A stretch of 5,963 nt of DNA from G020353235 sp964569555 (GTDB lineage: Bacteria; Chloroflexota; Dehalococcoidia; Dehalococcoidales; JAUYDJ01), in NCBI GenBank assembly GCA_964569555.1, contig CAZMTT010000054.1, forward strand, positions 1 through 5,963. Reading direction: 5' to 3'. Shown here piece by piece: positions 4,545 through 5,963 of this stretch. A program made the position numbers and the translations under genes. Positions within the stretch are counted from its first letter, which is position 1, and each line of letters opens with the position of its first letter. The notes under the pieces are model-generated. The model saw only the letters and a list, made by a program, of their open reading frames with translations, was not told where the DNA came from and made no database searches.

Positions 4545-5963
4545 ATGGAAAGAGTTAGGGGTAAGGCAAAGCGGGCCGCCGAGAAGAACCGCCGGGTAAC
4601 TACCAGTGGTGATATTGAGGTCTCCACCTATCTTGAGATTGCCGAGAAGATAGGCGGGGAGAAGCCGGCCCCGGCCAAAGAGGCGATACCAACTGTTGAG
4701 CGTGAGTCAATTATCGTTATTGATTTTGGCTCCCAGTACAGTATGCTCATCGCCCGCCGCATCCGTGAGTGTCAGGTATATTGCGAACTGGTCTCCCCCG
4801 ATACCCCCTGGGAAAAGATAGCCCCGCTTAATCCCAAAGGATTTATTCTCTCCGGAGGTCCGGCCAGTGTCTACGAAGCGGGCGCCCCGCTGGCGCCGGC
4901 TTATATTTATGAAAGAGACCTGCCGGTGCTGGGCATCTGCTACGGCATGCAGGTCATTACCAAGCAGCTCGGGGGCAAGGTATCCCCGGGCACCAAGCGC
5001 GAGTACGGGCATGCCGTCCTTCACCTGAGTGAGGTGGACTCGCCGCTTTTTGCCGATTTGCCGTCTTCCATGCCGGTATGGATGAGCCATGCCGACCAGA
5101 TTGATGCCATGCCCCCCGCCTTCACCCCCCTGGCCTATACCGAAAATTCGCCCCTGGCCGTTATTGGCAGCAAGCGTGTCTTTGGTCTCCAGTTCCATCC
5201 CGAGGTAGCCCACACCCCGGAGGGGAAGAAAATCCTGAGAAACTTTGCCTACCGGGTATGTGGCTGCCAGGGGAACTGGACGATGGGCAGCTTCATCAAT
5301 GAGAGCGTGGCGGCCATCAAAAAGCGGGTAGGCAAGGGCCGGGTCATCAACGCCATCTCCGGTGGGGTGGACTCGTCGGTGGTGGCTACCCTCATCCACC
5401 GTGCCATCGGTGACCAGCTCACCTGTATCTTTGTCAATAACGGGCTGCTGCGCCGCGAGGAAGTGGAGCGGACCTTTAACGTCTTCCGCCTCAACCTGGG
5501 TATGAACGTTGTCTTTGTTGATGCCGCGGAGAGGTTTCTGGACCGGCTCAAGGGGGTAATCGACCCCGAGACCAAGCGCAAGGTTATCGGCGAGGAGTTT
5601 ATCCGGGTATTTGAAGAGGAAGCCGGTAAGATAGGCAGGGTTGATTTCCTGGCTCAGGGAACGCTTTACCCCGATGTCATTGAGAGTGCCGCCTCCTCCA
5701 CCAGCGCCCCGGCGCGGATAAAGAGCCACCACAATGTGGGCGGACTGCCCGCCAATATGACGCTGAGCTTGCTTGAACCGCTGCGCTATCTGTTTAAAGA
5801 TGAGGTGCGTCAGGTCGGGCTGGAGCTAGGGCTGCCCGAAGAGATGGTCTGGCGCCAGCCCTTCCCCGGACCGGGTCTGGCGATTCGCATTATCGGTGAG
5901 GTGACCAAGGAGAAGCTGGAGATACTGCGCAGCGCCGACTGGATTGTGATGAACGAGATTAAG
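4545..5963 (+). CDS. guaA: GMP synthase (glutamine-hydrolysing), lacking its C-terminus (runs off the window)
   Basis: Converts XMP to GMP with ATP and glutamine in purine synthesis. The 473 codons present hold a class I glutamine amidotransferase domain beginning at IIVIDFGSQY (residues 56-65), with catalytic Cys132 in LGICYGMQ and His218/Glu220 in FHPEV, then the ATP-pyrophosphatase domain with the PP-loop SGGVDSS (272-278), GTLYPDVIES, IKSHHNVGGLP and PFPGPGLAIR. About the last 90-100 residues (end of the dimerisation domain) are outside the window. The only possible in-frame ATG is 4545, directly after an in-frame TAA at 4542, giving an unusual 55-residue, Lys/Glu/Ala-rich N-terminal extension. 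No ATG, GTG or TTG lies between it and the amidotransferase domain, and no Shine-Dalgarno sequence precedes it. The 341-codon frame opposite is a shadow. Confidence 0.96.
   Translation, partial: MERVRGKAKRAAEKNRRVTTSGDIEVSTYLEIAEKIGGEKPAPAKEAIPTVERESIIVIDFGSQYSMLIARRIRECQVYCELVSPDTPWEKIAPLNPKGFILSGGPASVYEAGAPLAPAYIYERDLPVLGICYGMQVITKQLGGKVSPGTKREYGHAVLHLSEVDSPLFADLPSSMPVWMSHADQIDAMPPAFTPLAYTENSPLAVIGSKRVFGLQFHPEVAHTPEGKKILRNFAYRVCGCQGNWTMGSFINESVAAIKKRVGKGRVINAISGGVDSSVVATLIHRAIGDQLTCIFVNNGLLRREEVERTFNVFRLNLGMNVVFVDAAERFLDRLKGVIDPETKRKVIGEEFIRVFEEEAGKIGRVDFLAQGTLYPDVIESAASSTSAPARIKSHHNVGGLPANMTLSLLEPLRYLFKDEVRQVGLELGLPEEMVWRQPFPGPGLAIRIIGEVTKEKLEILRSADWIVMNEIK

Noticed and set aside
4707..5732. 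341-codon open frame on the minus strand opposite guaA
   Set aside because: Fully antisense to clear GuaA sequence carrying all catalytic motifs; the product shows no recognisable fold.
1..5963. CRISPR array, insertion sequence, tRNA or rRNA gene, defence or mobile system
   Set aside because: No spaced direct repeats, transposase, terminal inverted repeats, RNA gene or phage-like gene seen on either strand; gene content is core metabolism plus one envelope protein.

Overview
The window comes from a bacterial chromosome with compact, mostly housekeeping gene content and fairly GC-rich coding sequence. Gene style and content suggest an anaerobic, Chloroflexota-like (possibly Dehalococcoidia) organism. 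That placement is an inference from general resemblance, with no marker gene to prove it.

Layout. On the minus strand, read from about 3530 down to 1, lies one gene train: tsaC (threonylcarbamoyl-AMP synthase, tRNA t6A synthesis), a 62-residue two-helix membrane protein overlapping it by four bases, rpiB (ribose-5-phosphate isomerase B), a 177-base leader region, ilvD (dihydroxy-acid dehydratase), and the first 129 codons of ilvB (acetolactate synthase large subunit), cut by the window edge. On the plus strand are a coiled-coil lipoprotein with a CAP/SCP-like domain (3754-4440) and the first 473 codons of guaA (GMP synthase), cut by the right edge. The 223-base gap at 3531-3753 is a divergent control region. 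No stretch longer than 300 bases lacks a gene.

The most interesting part is the rpiB-ilvD gap (2069-2245). It carries a TTGACA promoter, a 13-codon reading frame encoding MKKIYLLVLVTHT (six of residues 4-10 are Ile, Leu or Val), a GC-rich hairpin followed by five T residues just before the ilvD ribosome site, and an alternative pairing that would block that hairpin. Together these have the full logic of a ribosome-mediated transcription attenuator sensing branched-chain amino acids, placed before branched-chain amino acid biosynthesis genes. The frame is too short for ordinary gene callers.

A second promoter-to-gene leader, before the lipoprotein gene, also contains a terminator-like hairpin and a short reading frame that ends in its loop. 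Three starts (the leader peptide, tsaC and guaA) have no convincing Shine-Dalgarno sequence and lie very close to candidate -10 boxes, which hints at leaderless or near-leaderless mRNAs. The ilvD and ilvB products would act together in isoleucine/valine synthesis. The other genes serve tRNA modification, the pentose phosphate pathway, purine synthesis and the cell envelope.
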